Shown here: positions 31,441 through 43,248 of the stretch, piece after piece
Layout: every line of letters begins with the position of its first letter
Numbering within the stretch: position 1 is the first letter of the stretch
Assembly (NCBI GenBank): GCA_023213395.1
Contig: CM041465.1
Coordinates: 83,087,741 to 83,151,740, forward strand
Reading direction: 5' to 3'
Source: Cycas panzhihuaensis
Taxonomy: Eukaryota > Cycadophyta
Length of the DNA: 64,000 nucleotides
Translations under genes and position numbers: made by a program
The notes under the pieces: generated by a model
What the model was told of the DNA's origin: nothing
Databases searched by the model: none
The model's input: only the letters and a program-made list of their open reading frames with translations

Positions 31441-33073
31441 TGGTTTATGGGAGGTCGGCGATGAAGGGGACTAGAGTTTAAGCTCCTTCATCGTGCGCTC
31501 GAATGAGCGAATAGCGGAGGTAAGAGGGTCTAAGGTCCTCTCAGTCGGATGAGGGGTGGACCTAGCAGGCTGCGAAGGTTTGGTTTCCTTCGCTGGGGGA
31601 GGTGCCTCATGACGTTGTGAGGGCTTGGGAGGTTTCTTGAGTCCAGCTTGGATCTCAATAGCCTCCAACACCAAGCACCTCGTAATCACGGAGTCGCATG
31701 TGGTTGCTCTCATCTTAAGGACCTCCACATGCACTTCGGGATGAAGTGCATTGACGAAGAGACCCCACTTCAACTCTTCAGGCAACGTGGCCTTGGTAGA
31801 GTGAAGGAGATCGTGAAACCGTCACACAAAGTCACGATTCATTTCATCGTGACCTTGTTTAAGCGACAAGAGCGCTTTCATTCCGCTCTCGAATGGATGG
31901 GCTACGTCAAAGTAATTGACGAACTCATCCACCAATTGCTGGAATGAAGAAATAGAATAGGCAGGGAGACAGTATAACCACTTGTGGGCGTCACCCTACA
32001 AGGATCGCGGAAATAGCTTCATCAGAATGTGGTCGTAAACCCAGTAATCTATGCACGCCATAGAGAAACTACGCACATGCTCAGTTAGGTCTTGCAATGA
32101 AGTTCCATCAAATTTAGGAACTTCAGGTGGGTGAGGTGGCAAGTTAGTCCTTAGTGCCTCAATAGATAACGGCGTTGACCTATAGTCCATGAAGGGACGT
32201 GTCCTTACATGGGCCAACGGATCAACGACCGGTAAGGAACAGGAATGGATGGGGGTGGTAAACCCATCCCTTCATAGGGGAACACCCCTTGTTGGAAAAG
32301 TGGTTGCGGATAAACGCCTTGGAAGGGAGGTATGTTCCCTTGCAAAGACGCGACAACAGGAGTTGCGCTAGATGGCGGAAACGAGGGGTGTGGGACCAGA
32401 TTCTACCCATATGGGCCACATGTAGGTGGTGCAACCCCATATGGGTGCAACGGGTCTACCCCATAAGCAGGGAGATGGTTTCCCTTACCCTACCCCCAAG
32501 GTTGGGATGCATAACCTGGGGGTAGGTAGAGGGACAGACCACCAGATGAGTTTTGAACGTATGTAGGAGCAGGTCCTATATAGTTGATAGCAGCAGCATT
32601 AATAGGGCCTCGAGGCCTACTAGGAAACGCATGTGCCACGTTTGAAGGTGGCGCATTCATTTGACTCAGAAATGGCATGCTAACCCCAAGCTGAGGGAAG
32701 GACATGCCGTGAATGGGACGAGTGTGCACGGGTAGAAGAATCATTTGCCGTAGGAGACACAGATACGGATGAAGAAGATGCTACATTGCGCAGAACTTCT
32801 TCAAACCACCTGGGGCATGGTTGAAGGCGAGTTGCTCGAAAGTACTCGCTGAGCACTTCGACCACGTTGGCAGGAGGGGTGTCCTCGTAACCATATGAGG
32901 TCGATAGGATCTCGAATGTTGGGGACCCCTGAGGGTGCTCCTTGTAAGATTCACTAATAGGATGGTAAGTCTCGTGAGGAGATGAGCCTTCTGCTGCATG
33001 CGCAGAAGGATGAAACTTAGAAGGGCGAAACGAGTCACCCAGATAATAGATAGAATCATCACCTTCGTGGGTG
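31441..33073 (-). pseudogene. Copy 1 gag
   Basis: Retrotrans_gag-type capsid. It reads PPEVPKFDGTSLQDLTEHVR, then FSMACIDYW, then ILMKLFPRSL, then GDAHKWLYCLPAYSISSFQQ, then LVDEFVNYFDVA, then ALLSLKQGHDEMNRDFV and PEELKWGLFVNALHPEVHVE, and ends with ERTMKELKL. The N-terminal third is Pro/Ser-rich and broken by frameshifts. The first 14 codons are missing because the E2-derived LTR-A fragment begins at 33,079, inside the gag reading frame. Confidence 0.8.
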
Positions 33074-33078
33074 GATTC

Positions 33079-35158
33079 TGGACGCGCTGCTACGGGATAA
33101 CTACCTAACTGATAGGTGTAGGGGTGAGTGAGTGGTGGAATGATAGAAGGTGGGACCTAAAAGGTGGGTAACTACCACGCAGCGCCCGTCGCCTGAGTGC
33201 AGTTCGGATCCGCAATGGAGTATGGCTACTCTGGGTGACCCTTCACCGCTTGAATAAGGGGTGAAGGTGCGAGGGCAAACACAGGTTGACACAGGAATAG
33301 GACCCTCCCACCCTTGGGTGGCTGAAGGGGAAGAGAAGACCTAATGGAGACAGGCCAAGAGCAATCCTACACAACCTAACCGGGTACACGAGTGATGCAG
33401 GAAGCAAGGCACTCGTGTGGTTAAGGAGAGAGGAGGAAAGGTAGGGGAGAGGAGGACTCCTACAATCTTTCCTACGAATGATAAAGATGCATGGAACAAG
33501 ACAAACGAATCGCAAACAAGTACCCAACCATAAGCACACCCAAAAAAAGAAAAGAGTATAGCCTCAGAATGGCTAACTCACCCACAAAAGATCTCCACGT
33601 AACTCAGAAAGGAGAAACGGGTTGACAACAAGTTCGTGGGGCAATAAACAGTAACAAAGAAGGGAGCAATGGAAAGGTTTGGGGCTTAAGCAGGGCCTAA
33701 CATTGACGGATGGAATTTTTAGAACCGGCATGGCAACGGGTTGCCAATGCTGGTTTTAACACCGAAACTAGATTCCCCAAACTCCCTTAACCCGATTCCT
33801 AAGAAGGCACTAAAGACGAAGGGAAAGAGGATAAGGGACGGAACCCTTAGGGAGAAGGGCAGCAAGGGGGACGGAACCCCGCCTACCTCCCTCAAATCCT
33901 CTTTACGTTGCCCCTTTGCAACATCCAACTAAGAAAGGGTTGAGAGGGATGATTTAGAAAAAATAGTAATGCCTCAAAAGAAAAAGGAAATGGTGCTAAT
34001 CAAGTACAACAACATAAAGCTACACAAACTAGAATTTTATTCATCAAAACATAAAAGAACCAAGAACAACACAAATTACAAGTAAGAGTAGAGAGTAACT
34101 TATTGGGGGAAGAACCAAACATAAGTTTGCTATTAGGAAACAGTAGGAATAACCAGTATATGATGAATAATAGTGGCAGCTTTTTGCAAGAGTGAAGTGT
34201 GGAAATATCTTTGTAAGCTTGGAACCTTAGTAGTTGGTCCTTTTGAGGAGCTTTTGGTAGAAATCTTCCTTGAAACCTTGATCACTTGTAAGAAGATGGA
34301 GAATCTACTGCTGAGAACTATGGGGCAGCAATGGTCCCTGCAAATCCAACTTGTAATAGTGTCCTCTTCCTTGTGGCAGGTTTCTGTGAATGTAGTGTAT
34401 GTCTTTCTATGTAATTTGAGTAGAAAGTTAGAAAAATAGGCAAAAGATCCTAAAATGAGGAGGAAAATCCCCCTTTATCCCTTGTTCACTACAGATGAAT
34501 GTTGGGGATGCCAGGGCGACGCGAATCTACAGGAGCCACGCGGTAGTTCCATGAAAAAAGTAAAAATTGTCGTGTGGTTTTCTTTTTTGAAATTCAAACA
34601 GTCGTCTCATGACAAACCTCAAGTGATCATGGCAAAGACTGTGGTACCATTGAGTTTGCGTGATGCATCGCAACAAGAAAAAAGATAAAATCAACAGAAA
34701 TAAAGGTTTTGGAATCATTATTGAGAGTAAACTGGGCCTAAAACAGCTAGGGGAATACTCAAATGATAAGCAAGTAGTTAAAACAGTAAAGTGAGTCTCA
34801 ACCAAGGGATTAACCGAACTTGGAGGAGACTGCAACATGAGCTAAATGTCGTAAAATGGGCAGACATGACTGACTGAAACATCCCGAGAGGATCGTGGAG
34901 ACGATGTGGGTGGTTGTGCGCCATATGGGGTGCAGCATTCGTTGAGGAATGCCCCCATTGTGAGTCATCATAGGTTGATGGTGTGTCGTAAGCACATGCA
35001 ATATGATCAGGCAGAGAAGCAATGCATGTAGGCAGGCATATGTCAAGCAGTCTATGCTAAATAATCTTAATCAAGCATGGGCAGGAAAAAGTGAGATTGT
35101 ATACCTGAACATACCTAGGTTGATGTGTCTCGAGTCCATTCCTAGTAGCTGGGAAACA
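33079..35158 (-). repeat. Chimeric LTR between copies 1 and 2
   Basis: The first 452 bp (33,079-33,530) match LTR-A at 46,074-46,533; the rest (33,531-35,158) matches LTR-B at 20,547-22,159. 2,080 bp in total. GATTC (33,074-33,078) precedes it, as at 46,069. It is the tandem-duplication joint, not an LTR made by reverse transcription. Confidence 0.85.
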
Positions 35159-35514
35159 CTGCCCTTGGCGTGAGCCTTCTTGCTCGGGCGTAACGCGTGA
35201 TGGTGAATGCTGACAATCAAAGATATCAGTAGCACATGCATATACATATATAAAAGTAATAATGAACAGCATATGGACCAAGGGTGTCGGTGAATGTCAT
35301 GGCGGAATGCATGGACAAGGGAGACGGAGATGAGGACAACGTAGGGGCTGCCTACGCATCATCTAAGCATCGACCTGCAGGTGAATAAAGCAAATAAAAG
35401 GGGATGCTCCCGTTGCCAAAGTGCAACGTGTGGTAGGAGGGCATCCAGCAAACAGAATAAGCACATCAAACTAACAGCGACCAGAGACTCGGGCACGGGC
35501 TAGCCCGACAAGCC
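35159..35514 (-). other. Copy 2, spacer between aRNH stop and LTR
   Basis: Noncoding counterpart of 22,160-22,518. No gene seen. Confidence 0.45.
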
Positions 35515-35937
35515 TTAGGGGCGGTCGTCAAGAAGAGGGAGGCGACGCTCAAGGATGAGGCGGATGAGGCTGTCGGCCTCAGCGTTGAGGTCCTTAGGGA
35601 TGTGTTGGATATCGACCAACAAGAAACGAGCCAAGAGAGACCTGGCGACAGAAGCGAGGGTTCTCATGTGAGGGCATCGCAGCTGGTAAACCTGGGTGAG
35701 ATGGGACACCACAACCTGAGAATCACAAAGTAATACGATGGGTCTGTGATAAAAACAGAGAGCATCGGTAAGGGCTTCAATAACGGCCATGTACTCAGCT
35801 TCGTTATTGGTTGCCTCCAGAAAAAATACTCTAGAACGCAGGTAGTCATGTCCGGAGGGGCTGCGAAAAATCCATACAGCGGCGGAAGGCCTGGGGTTAC
35901 CGCGATTTCCACCATCAGTAAAAATGTAAAGAGACAT
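35515..35937 (-). CDS. Extra archaeal-type RNase H (aRNH), copy 2
   Basis: 140 codons, uninterrupted, with only a few substitutions from copy 1 (QVYQLRCPHMRT in place of QFYQVRCPHLRT, LLARF in place of LLACF, LNAEADS in place of LNTEADS). All four acidic residues are kept. The same acceptor-like TTTAGTATTCAG lies two bases before the ATG. It is one of the few undamaged frames in the complex. Confidence 0.85.
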   Translation of the reverse strand: MSLYIFTDGGNRGNPRPSAAVWIFRSPSGHDYLRSRVFFLEATNNEAEYMAVIEALTDALCFYHRPIVLLCDSQVVVSHLTQVYQLRCPHMRTLASVARSLLARFLLVDIQHIPKDLNAEADSLIRLILERRLPLLDDRP

Positions 35938-36464
35938 GCCTGAATACTAAATCCTGGCAGCAAGCAGATGGTGACAAAATAAAAAGAACAACTCAAATGG
36001 AAAGCAAAAAGGGGCCGCGAAGGGTAGGAGGACCTAGCAATGAGGTTACCCAAGGACGAAAGTAAGCAGACCAACCACCATTCGAGAGTGGGCGGAGAAA
36101 GGGCACCCTGGAACACCAAAGGTTGCTTTGGAAAGCAAAACATGCTCCCGAACAAGGGAGCATTTCCTTTGGGGATCCCAGGGACGAAAAAAGGCTGCGG
36201 AAACGAGTCCAGGGCGGCGAAATGAGCCAAACGAGTATAAACTTGGGCACGCACGGGAGCGGTGCGTAAAATGATACAAAAGGGCCCTGGAGAAAAGTGC
36301 AATAATGGGGTGCCATAAATGCCTTTGCAAGAGAAGGCAAAAAGCATGTCCATAGAGCACAACGGGCGACAGGGCCAGAAGGCAAGGGCGATCAGGGAAA
36401 CGAGATGGTCCCAATGGTTGTCGCGAGGTCGAAAACAGAGGAAGTGTCCATCGAGGCCCCCGCC

Positions 36465-36473
36465 TATATAAGG
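36465..36473 (+). promoter_or_regulatory. TATA box for the antisense unit, copy 2
   Basis: TATATAAGG in the same context as copy 1. Confidence 0.55.
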
Positions 36474-36979
36474 AAATCGAATGAAAACCGGATTCATTTT
36501 CACTGGCTCTCGTGCAAAACTAGAGCCATTTCCTTATGATGTAGAGCGCTGCCCAACTTCAGAGGCACGCGAGAGACGATCCGACCGTTGGATCTAAGCA
36601 CAGCGAGAGCCAGTGCGACCAGGGAGACGAGATGGCGATGATCAGGCTAGACCCAATGAGTGGATCTCACGAAACCCTTGCCATTTCCAAGCTTTAAATT
36701 CACTATTTTTTTATGAATTTAGTGCATTTTTTATGCCCCTTATGGGCAATTGGATGCCTCTCGGAGTCCGAATTGGACCCAGAAAGAGGCGGGGACCTGG
36801 GCATTAGGGAGCCCTGGTCCCAGTGGGCCCCACGGGGGTCCACCACAAGAAATTTTGTGATTTTTTGGGCAGAAACCTCCTTTTTTAGGGGGGTCACCAT
36901 TCGCATCGTAGCCAAGATTGCAGTACCGTGATCTTGGATGCGGGATCGCTACAGGATCACGATCGCCACGGGACCCGCC

Positions 36980-37007
36980 CTAAACTTAGTGGTACCACTA
37001 AGTTTAG
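36980..37007. promoter_or_regulatory. Perfect 28-bp palindrome, copy 2
   Basis: Same half-site as copy 1, CTAAACTTAGTGGT. Confidence 0.9.
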
Positions 37008-37148
37008 TGCGATACGCAGGCAGAAAATAAGAAAAAACAAAAGAAGGGCCAACCGGCCCCCAAATTTCAGGCAGAAAAGGCAGAGAGATAGCCAGGAGTA
37101 TAGATGACTACTAAGAGGCTAACCTTGACTAATTTTTGGTGATTGCAG

Positions 37149-39017
37149 GCAGTTATCACGGTGGATAACCGTAAAAATATCGGCATGCATATACTGAGCT
37201 ACATGGAGACGGCGTCCCAAGAGGACAAGGCGACTCTGCGGAGGTGTGGCCTATACAAGGCCCTTAAGACGCCTCAGTTCGCGTTAGACTAGAGGCTTCT
37301 GGTTGACATTGTGTCACACTGGGACTAACTGAGTCACGTATTTCACTTGCCCTAGATAGGTGATATGATGATCACCCCAGGAGATATCCGGTGGATTCTG
37401 GGAGTTCCAGCGACTAGGAGGCCGGTGAGGTTGGGAGTGCTGCCTAGCACTGAGGTGGCACACAGAGAGGCAACCCAGTTTTTCATAGGGACTGACAGGT
37501 GGGAGCGGAGGGGAGTTGCCCTCTAGACTATGCTTATGTCCAGGATTCCTCAGGTGAGGAAGTTGATCGTGCTATGCATTCTATTCTGGATCTCCCAGAA
37601 ACAAAACTACAGGGAGATACCCAGAGGCTGGATAGATATAGCGCGCATTGTGAGGCTGGCAAGAGGATGGATTGGGCCACCCTGGTTGTGGTGAACCTCG
37701 TCACGCAGATAAACACCATCCAGAGTTCTAGTAGAGGAGGACTATCGTACAGCATGCTACTTCAGTGCTGGTTTTTCGACCATTTTGCGGCAGTGGCACC
37801 AGCAGGGGGACCATACCCCATAGAGGAGTGGGCCCTGATGGTTCATAGGTGGCAGACACAACTCCGAGGGATAGAGGACCAGGCCCATGTCCATTTGGCA
37901 GAAAGGCGACATCGCTAGACCTCCTTATCATGACAGACTATGTAGCCGATCCATACAGGACGGTGAGGTAGGAGAGTGATGATGAGGCAGGCGAAGCAGG
38001 AGTGCCCATAGATGACGATGATGATGACGGGGGAGATGGGGCTGGCCCATCATGACCTGCAGGAGGGGCAGGTCCATCAGGATCAGCAGGACTACCGGAG
38101 GAGGGGCAGGCCCATCAGGGATCACTGAGGAGAGCAGGGGGCCAGTGGCTAGGGCCTGCAGGCTACAGATCATGAGGAGATCTAGAGAGACGAGAGTCGA
38201 GCCGGTCCCTGCAAGGAGCGAGGCTGAGGCATAGGAGGTACCCGAGGATGAGGTACCTGCAGCTGGCAGAGAGCCAGGAGACGAGGATGTCACCCGAGCA
38301 GAGGAGCCGGTGGTCATGGCAGGTGAGACCTAATTGTTTCCTTAGTCGTTTAACATCTAGACAGGTACTTGATTTCATTTTATCATGGCATGCAGTGGGA
38401 TATTCACTGACACATGGCATGTTGCATTGGCAGGTGCTACAGAGATTAGGAAGCTCGTCGAGGCCATGGTGAGGGAGATGTTCCCTCAAGTCTACGTAGA
38501 GGGGCAATCGCCCATCCAGGCTGAGGATGCACCCAGGTCGGTAGGAGCCCACATGCAGGCATTTGCCCCACTGGCGAGGGCGAGAGACATCTGGGTTGCA
38601 GAGTCCCAGGAACACATGGCATTCTGGGGGCAGCTGCAACGAGAGCTCGACGTGGCCAGGGGTGAACGGGACGAGCTATGAGACGTCCAGCCCCAGAGGC
38701 TCAGAGCGGAGTAGGAGGAGATGCAGAGAGCAAGGTCTGGATAGCGGTACTCGAGGAGCACCTCAGAGTGACAGAGGAGGGACTCCGAGGGGAGAGGGAT
38801 CGTATCCAGTCGACAATCACCGGTGGCCCAGATGGCATCGATGTCGAGCAGGAGTAGGACTTATACCCACACAGCGGGTACGACCGCAAGACGACCATGG
38901 GACGAGGGGAGCAAGGCAGGTAGCTCACGGAGGCCCAGGAAGAGCCTCGGAGGGATGTGGTCCCCAGGAGAGGGATCACACAGACCAGCGGATGGCACCC
39001 TAGGAGCAGGACAGTAG
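37149..39017 (+). pseudogene. Antisense PMD-like gene, copy 2
   Basis: Same layout as copy 1. The acceptor (TTTTTGGTGATTGCAG) precedes 37,149. The PMD-like part reads CGLYKALKTPQFALD, then HVFHLP, then MMITPGDIRWILGVPATRRP. An open stretch to about 37,918 includes YSMLLQCWFFDHFAAVAPAG and YPIEEWALMVHRWQTQLRGI. The intron is 38,323-38,433. The last exon has EIRKLVEAMVREMFPQVYVE and ESQEHMAFWGQLQRELDVAR, where copy 1 has stops, then the basic tail, and stops at 39,017. Stops and frameshifts remain, for example in HWD-stop. Relative to pol it is antisense and convergent. Confidence 0.7.
38323..38433 (+). other. Intron of the antisense gene, copy 2 (111 bp)
   Basis: Donor ATGGCAG/GTGAGACC and acceptor GCATTGGCAG/GTGCT, as in copy 1. 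Confidence 0.7.
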
Positions 39018-39663
39018 TAGCACAGGAGATATACATTTGATTTTGACGAGAAAGCACGGGCCTCCAGGGGGTCATATATAGGCTTATATGATTGTACCCC
39101 CCTGCAAAGATACTGGCTTCCCACATGTATGATGTAACATATTATTTTTTGATGTATATATATACGGGGTAATTGGAACCCTATTTTGACACGAAATGGT
39201 GTGTATATCATGTGGTAGACAGCATGTATGTTTTTATTCTGTAAGTTGCAAATGTTTTAATGTAATTATTTTGTTGTAAGATGCATGTATTTCCTTCCAT
39301 GTATGGCTATATGTCTAACAGGAGCACACACATCCACCGTGAGTAGAGGTGGTAGAGAGGTGTGAGGTTAGAAATAGAGTGACATGCACGTCCATAGAGG
39401 AGCATAGCAGAATATGCGAAGGAAACAACAGGCAAAGGAAAGGTGTAACAATACTTCAAAGCATCTTCCTAATTGGGAGATGCCCAAATAGGAAGACAAA
39501 GGTTCCCGAGAGGAGCAGAAACATGGGTTCCACAAGAGGAACCAAAAGGAAAAGTGAGAATCCATCTTAAATTGCCATTGTTCCCATGGCTGGGAGAAAT
39601 GGAAATAATTTAAAATGGTAGTTTAGGCTCGTTTCGGAGCATGGCGAAGAGATAGCTGAAAGA
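39018..39663. other. Copy 2, spacer between convergent units
   Basis: Counterpart of 26,009-26,664. No gene seen. Confidence 0.4.
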
Positions 39664-40865
39664 TCATGCATAGAACTTCTTGAGGAACTTCCCATTGACC
39701 GCTTTCTCAAATTCTAAGCCTTCCAAGGTGGCGATCCTGTAGGCGCCGTTATCGAGTCTTTCGAGAACGACGAAGAGGCCTACCCATTTTGGCCCAAATT
39801 TGGTCAAGCGATCATAAAGGTATTCCAACTTGAGGATGTGGTCCCCAAGGTACAAAGGACGAGCACGAAGATGTTTGTTATGTGTCCTTTGTAAGCGGGC
39901 TTTCGAAGTGAGATTCGCTTGATAATCCCTTAAGCGCCTCTCGTCTAGGGCTTCGCAGTCCAGGAGGCAAGCCTGGTGGATAGACTCCTTATTAATGAGG
40001 CCTCGAAGGGAAACCCGTAGAGAGGGGATCTCCACTTCTAGTGGGAGTACCGCCTCGGTTCTGCAGACTAACGAGAATGGAGTTATTCCGGTAGCCATGC
40101 GGATGGAAGTGCGATAAACCCACAGGGCAGAAGGGAGTTGGATGTGCCAATCTCTTTGAGATTGGGCAACAGTCTTCTTTAGAATGTTGACGAGCGTCTT
40201 GTTGAAAGATTCAACTTGCCCGTTTGCTTGGGGATAATAAGGGGATGACGTCTTATGCGAGATTTTAAATTTCTCGCACAGCTCATCCATCTCCTTGTTA
40301 CAGAAGGAAGTTCCATTATCCGTAATTAGGACATCTGGAATCCTGAAACGGTAAATGATATGCTGGTAGACGAAGGTGGCTATCGTATTGCCAGGCATAG
40401 TGGATAGGGGAATTGCCTCTGCCTATTTAGTGAAGTATTCGGTAGTGGTTAAGATATATTTATGTTGTGCAGAAGATGGCGGCAATATAGCACCAATGAG
40501 GTCTAAACCTCATTGGGAAAATGGCCACGGAGATACGATAGGATGTAAAGCCTCGGAAGGCACGTGGGAGATATTGGCATGCTCCTGGCATCGCTGACAT
40601 CTAAGGGCATAGGCGCATGCCCTGAAAAGGGGCCAAGAATAACCCATGCGGAGGATCCTTTGGGCCACAGATTAGCCCCCAAAGTGGCCCCCACAAATGC
40701 CATGGTGCATTCGCGGAGTATTTGGTCTGCTTCGTCAGGAGCGACACAACAAGGTGATCCCATCGGCGATCTCTTATACAACACTTCATCCACGAGGAAG
40801 TGTTGCCTAGCGGTGGTGCGAATGCGCGACCTAACTTTATTACTGGCTTCAGGGCAATATTCTTG
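39664..40865 (-). pseudogene. Copy 2 integrase (best-preserved core)
   Basis: Open for 244 codons from 40,398 to 39,664, which covers the catalytic core from PGNTIATFVYQHIIYRF onward. It contains ITDNGTSFCNKEMDELCEKF, YYPQANGQVESFNKTL (catalytic Glu), WHIQLPSALWVYRTSIRMAT and the GPY/F-type C-terminus to FLKKFYA. The first catalytic Asp (GLDLIG) and the H2C2 zinc region lie upstream, behind a stop (EYFTK-stop-AEAIP) and frameshifts around 40,600 and 40,760. Copy 1 is frameshifted inside this core. Confidence 0.85.
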
Positions 40866-41560
40866 CTAAGTCAGATATCGCACAATGTCACCATACCACT
40901 CGCTATCAGCGAGCGGGTGAGGGGAAGTGCCATGATTGGTCAAAATAGACTCGTCCGGGAAAGAGTCATCAGCAGGAATGCCGCTCGCATTGGGGATGGT
41001 AGCATCAGCTAATTGTTCTGCTACTATCATTCCCTTCTTCAACTTCCTGTTGATGACTTGCAAGTCAAACTCTTGAAGTAGGACGGCCCAACGGCCTGCC
41101 CTACCCGTCAAGTCTGAACGAGTAAGCAAGTAACGCAAGAGATCAGATTGAACGATCACTTTGGTTGTATTGCCAAGCAAGTAATGGCTAAATTTCTTGG
41201 TAGCATGGACCAAGGAGAGGCATTCCTTCTCGGCGGGAGGATAGTTCAGCTCAGCGGCAATGAGGGTGTGGCTAATGAAATAGATGACCCTCTCGGTTCC
41301 CAAATCATCCTCCTATGCGAGCATTGTGCCCAGGGATTCGTCGGTTGCTGAGGTGTATAGAATGAAGGGCCTATCAAAGCGAGGAGGTACCAGTGTAGGG
41401 GTGGAAACGAGAGCTTCCTTAAGTCCTACGAAGGCCTTTTGGGTCTTATCTAACCAAACAAAAGGGGCTCATTTCTTTAATAGGTTCGTAAGAGGTTTGG
41501 CATTTATGGTAAAATTTGCCAAAAAATGCCTCTGAAAACCAAGTCGTCCTAGAAACGACT
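40866..41560 (-). pseudogene. Copy 2 pol RNase H
   Basis: Open for 145 codons at 41,303-40,866: GTERVIYFISHTLIAAELNY, then PPAEKECLSLVHATKKF, then VIVQSDLLRYLLTRSDLTGR. Catalytic Glu and Asp are visible. The stop that precedes SDPLRYL in copy 1 is absent here. It ends DIVRYLT. Confidence 0.8.
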
Positions 41561-42240
41561 TAATTTGTTGCTGGGTTCTAGGTGGCAGCATGTCAAAGAT
41601 TGCCTTGACTTTTTCCGGATCGATTTGGATTCCTTGTTAGGACACAAAGAAACCCAAGAGTTTGCCTGAAGTAACGGCAAACACGCATTTGAGCGGGTTC
41701 AAGTCGACGCGGATACTTGGCGATCATATGAAGATGGCCCGCAAGTCGAAGGGATGATGGGCTCTGGTATGTGAAAGGCCCATCATATCATCCATGAAGA
41801 CCTTTAACGTATTGTTGATGAGGTCGTGAAAGATGAAATGCATGGCTCTTTGATAAGTAGCCCCCGTGATTCTTGAGACCAAAGGGCATTGCCTTGTAGG
41901 CAAAGGTACCCCATAGCGAGTGAAGGTCGCCTTTGTGGCGGTCTTCGTGAGAAATCTGGATTTGGTTATAGCCAGAGAAGCCATCCATTAAGGACATGAC
42001 TTCGAACCTAACTGTACGATCAATTATTTGATCAATGAAGGGAAGAGGAAAGTTGTCCTTAGGACAAGCATTATTTATGTCGTGGAAGTCGACACAAATG
42101 CGAATGGTCCCGTTCTTCTTGGTAACGGGAACAATGTTCGATACCCACTTTGGGTAATCGATGGAAGAAATGAGTCCCGTATCCAGAAGCTTCTCAACCT
42201 CCATTTTAATGGCGGCTGAGAGCTTCGGGTGAAGGGGACG
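41561..42240 (-). pseudogene. Copy 2 reverse transcriptase
   Basis: Two overlapping frames (42,204-41,788 and 41,984-41,724) carry the RT. The finger and palm start VSNIVPVTKKNGTIRICVDF is in the first. GATYQRAMHFIFHDL and VFMDDMMGLS are in the second. A compensated pair of small indels near 41,870-41,940 separates them; copy 1 is intact there. Confidence 0.85.
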
Positions 42241-43248
42241 CTACTTCTGACACATAGAACGAGCGTTAGGAACAGTCGTAAGATTATGCGTGATGATGGA
42301 GGGGTCGATTCCCTCCATGTCAGGATAGTCCCACGCGAACACATCGTGGAATTCCTGGAATAGGAGGGAGTATTCCCTCACTTCGTCAGGGGTACATTCC
42401 ACCCCTACCTTGATGATCTTATCCAAGGCAAGGACTATGTCTTGAGTTGCCCCCATGCACATAGCATTCCCCTCCTCGAAATGGAGGGGGGCAAGATCGA
42501 CAGGAAGAGAAGAAACGGAAGAAGGGATCAGGTCAGTTAGCGTGGACCCAATCGCTAGGACCTTCTGGTGGCCAAGCTTGTGGTGACCATAAGGTAAACT
42601 GGGCGTGGAGTTAGCTAAGTGCTCCAGCAAAGCCTCGTCATCCTCGAAGTAGTCCACCCCATGGATGACCTGACTTCGAATGAACTAGGTGCAGGATGGC
42701 ATGGAAACGATAGGACTGGTATGGCTCGTAAGTTGCACATCATCCCTAAGGGACTCTAAGAGAGAGTCAGGGAGAGATCCCTTGTAAAAAGCAAGAGGGA
42801 AACTCTCAATGCCATCACCCACGGAGGGTGGTGGAATGGAAGAGCTAGGAACATGATGATCAACATGCGCAATGATATGTGACATGTGAAAGTGACTAGG
42901 CTCTATAACAAAAGGGGTCCTAGGGGGAGACCTAAAACTAGAAGAATACCCCCCACTAGCGCAGAGGAAGGAAATAAGATGAGGAATGTCCTCATCTTCG
43001 CTATGGGACCTGTCGTCATCAAACATGACGAGGTACCCATAGCTTCCGATGCCGATGGGGGCGAAACGTGTTAAATCAGGGGAAGAAGATATGGGATCTT
43101 CTTCGCAGTGAGTGGAATCAGGGATTCCGATAGAGCAGGCCGAGGCATGATCAGAAGGGCGTATATTTCCCTTCGTATGGCCATGGCCTGCCTGAGTAGA
43201 AGGCATAGTTTGTTTAACGAGCGATCGCTCGTGGGAGATAACTTTCAT
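42241..43248 (-). pseudogene. Copy 2 protease-to-RT linker
   Basis: Same as copy 1 but split by a stop near 42,684 (SCT-stop). Its last part, at 42,657-42,241, holds DYFEDDEALLEHLANSTPSL and the RT entry EYSLLFQEFHDVFAWDYPDM. Confidence 0.7.

Larger units (their letters stand above)
20547..33530. repeat. Tandem duplication unit 1 (12,984 bp)
   Basis: Nearly identical, base by base with small indels, to 33,531-46,533. It begins inside LTR-B and ends 452 bp into an LTR-A fragment. The tetramer ACCA is present at all three breakpoint contexts: 20,543-20,546, 33,527-33,530 and 46,530-46,533. Confidence 0.9.
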
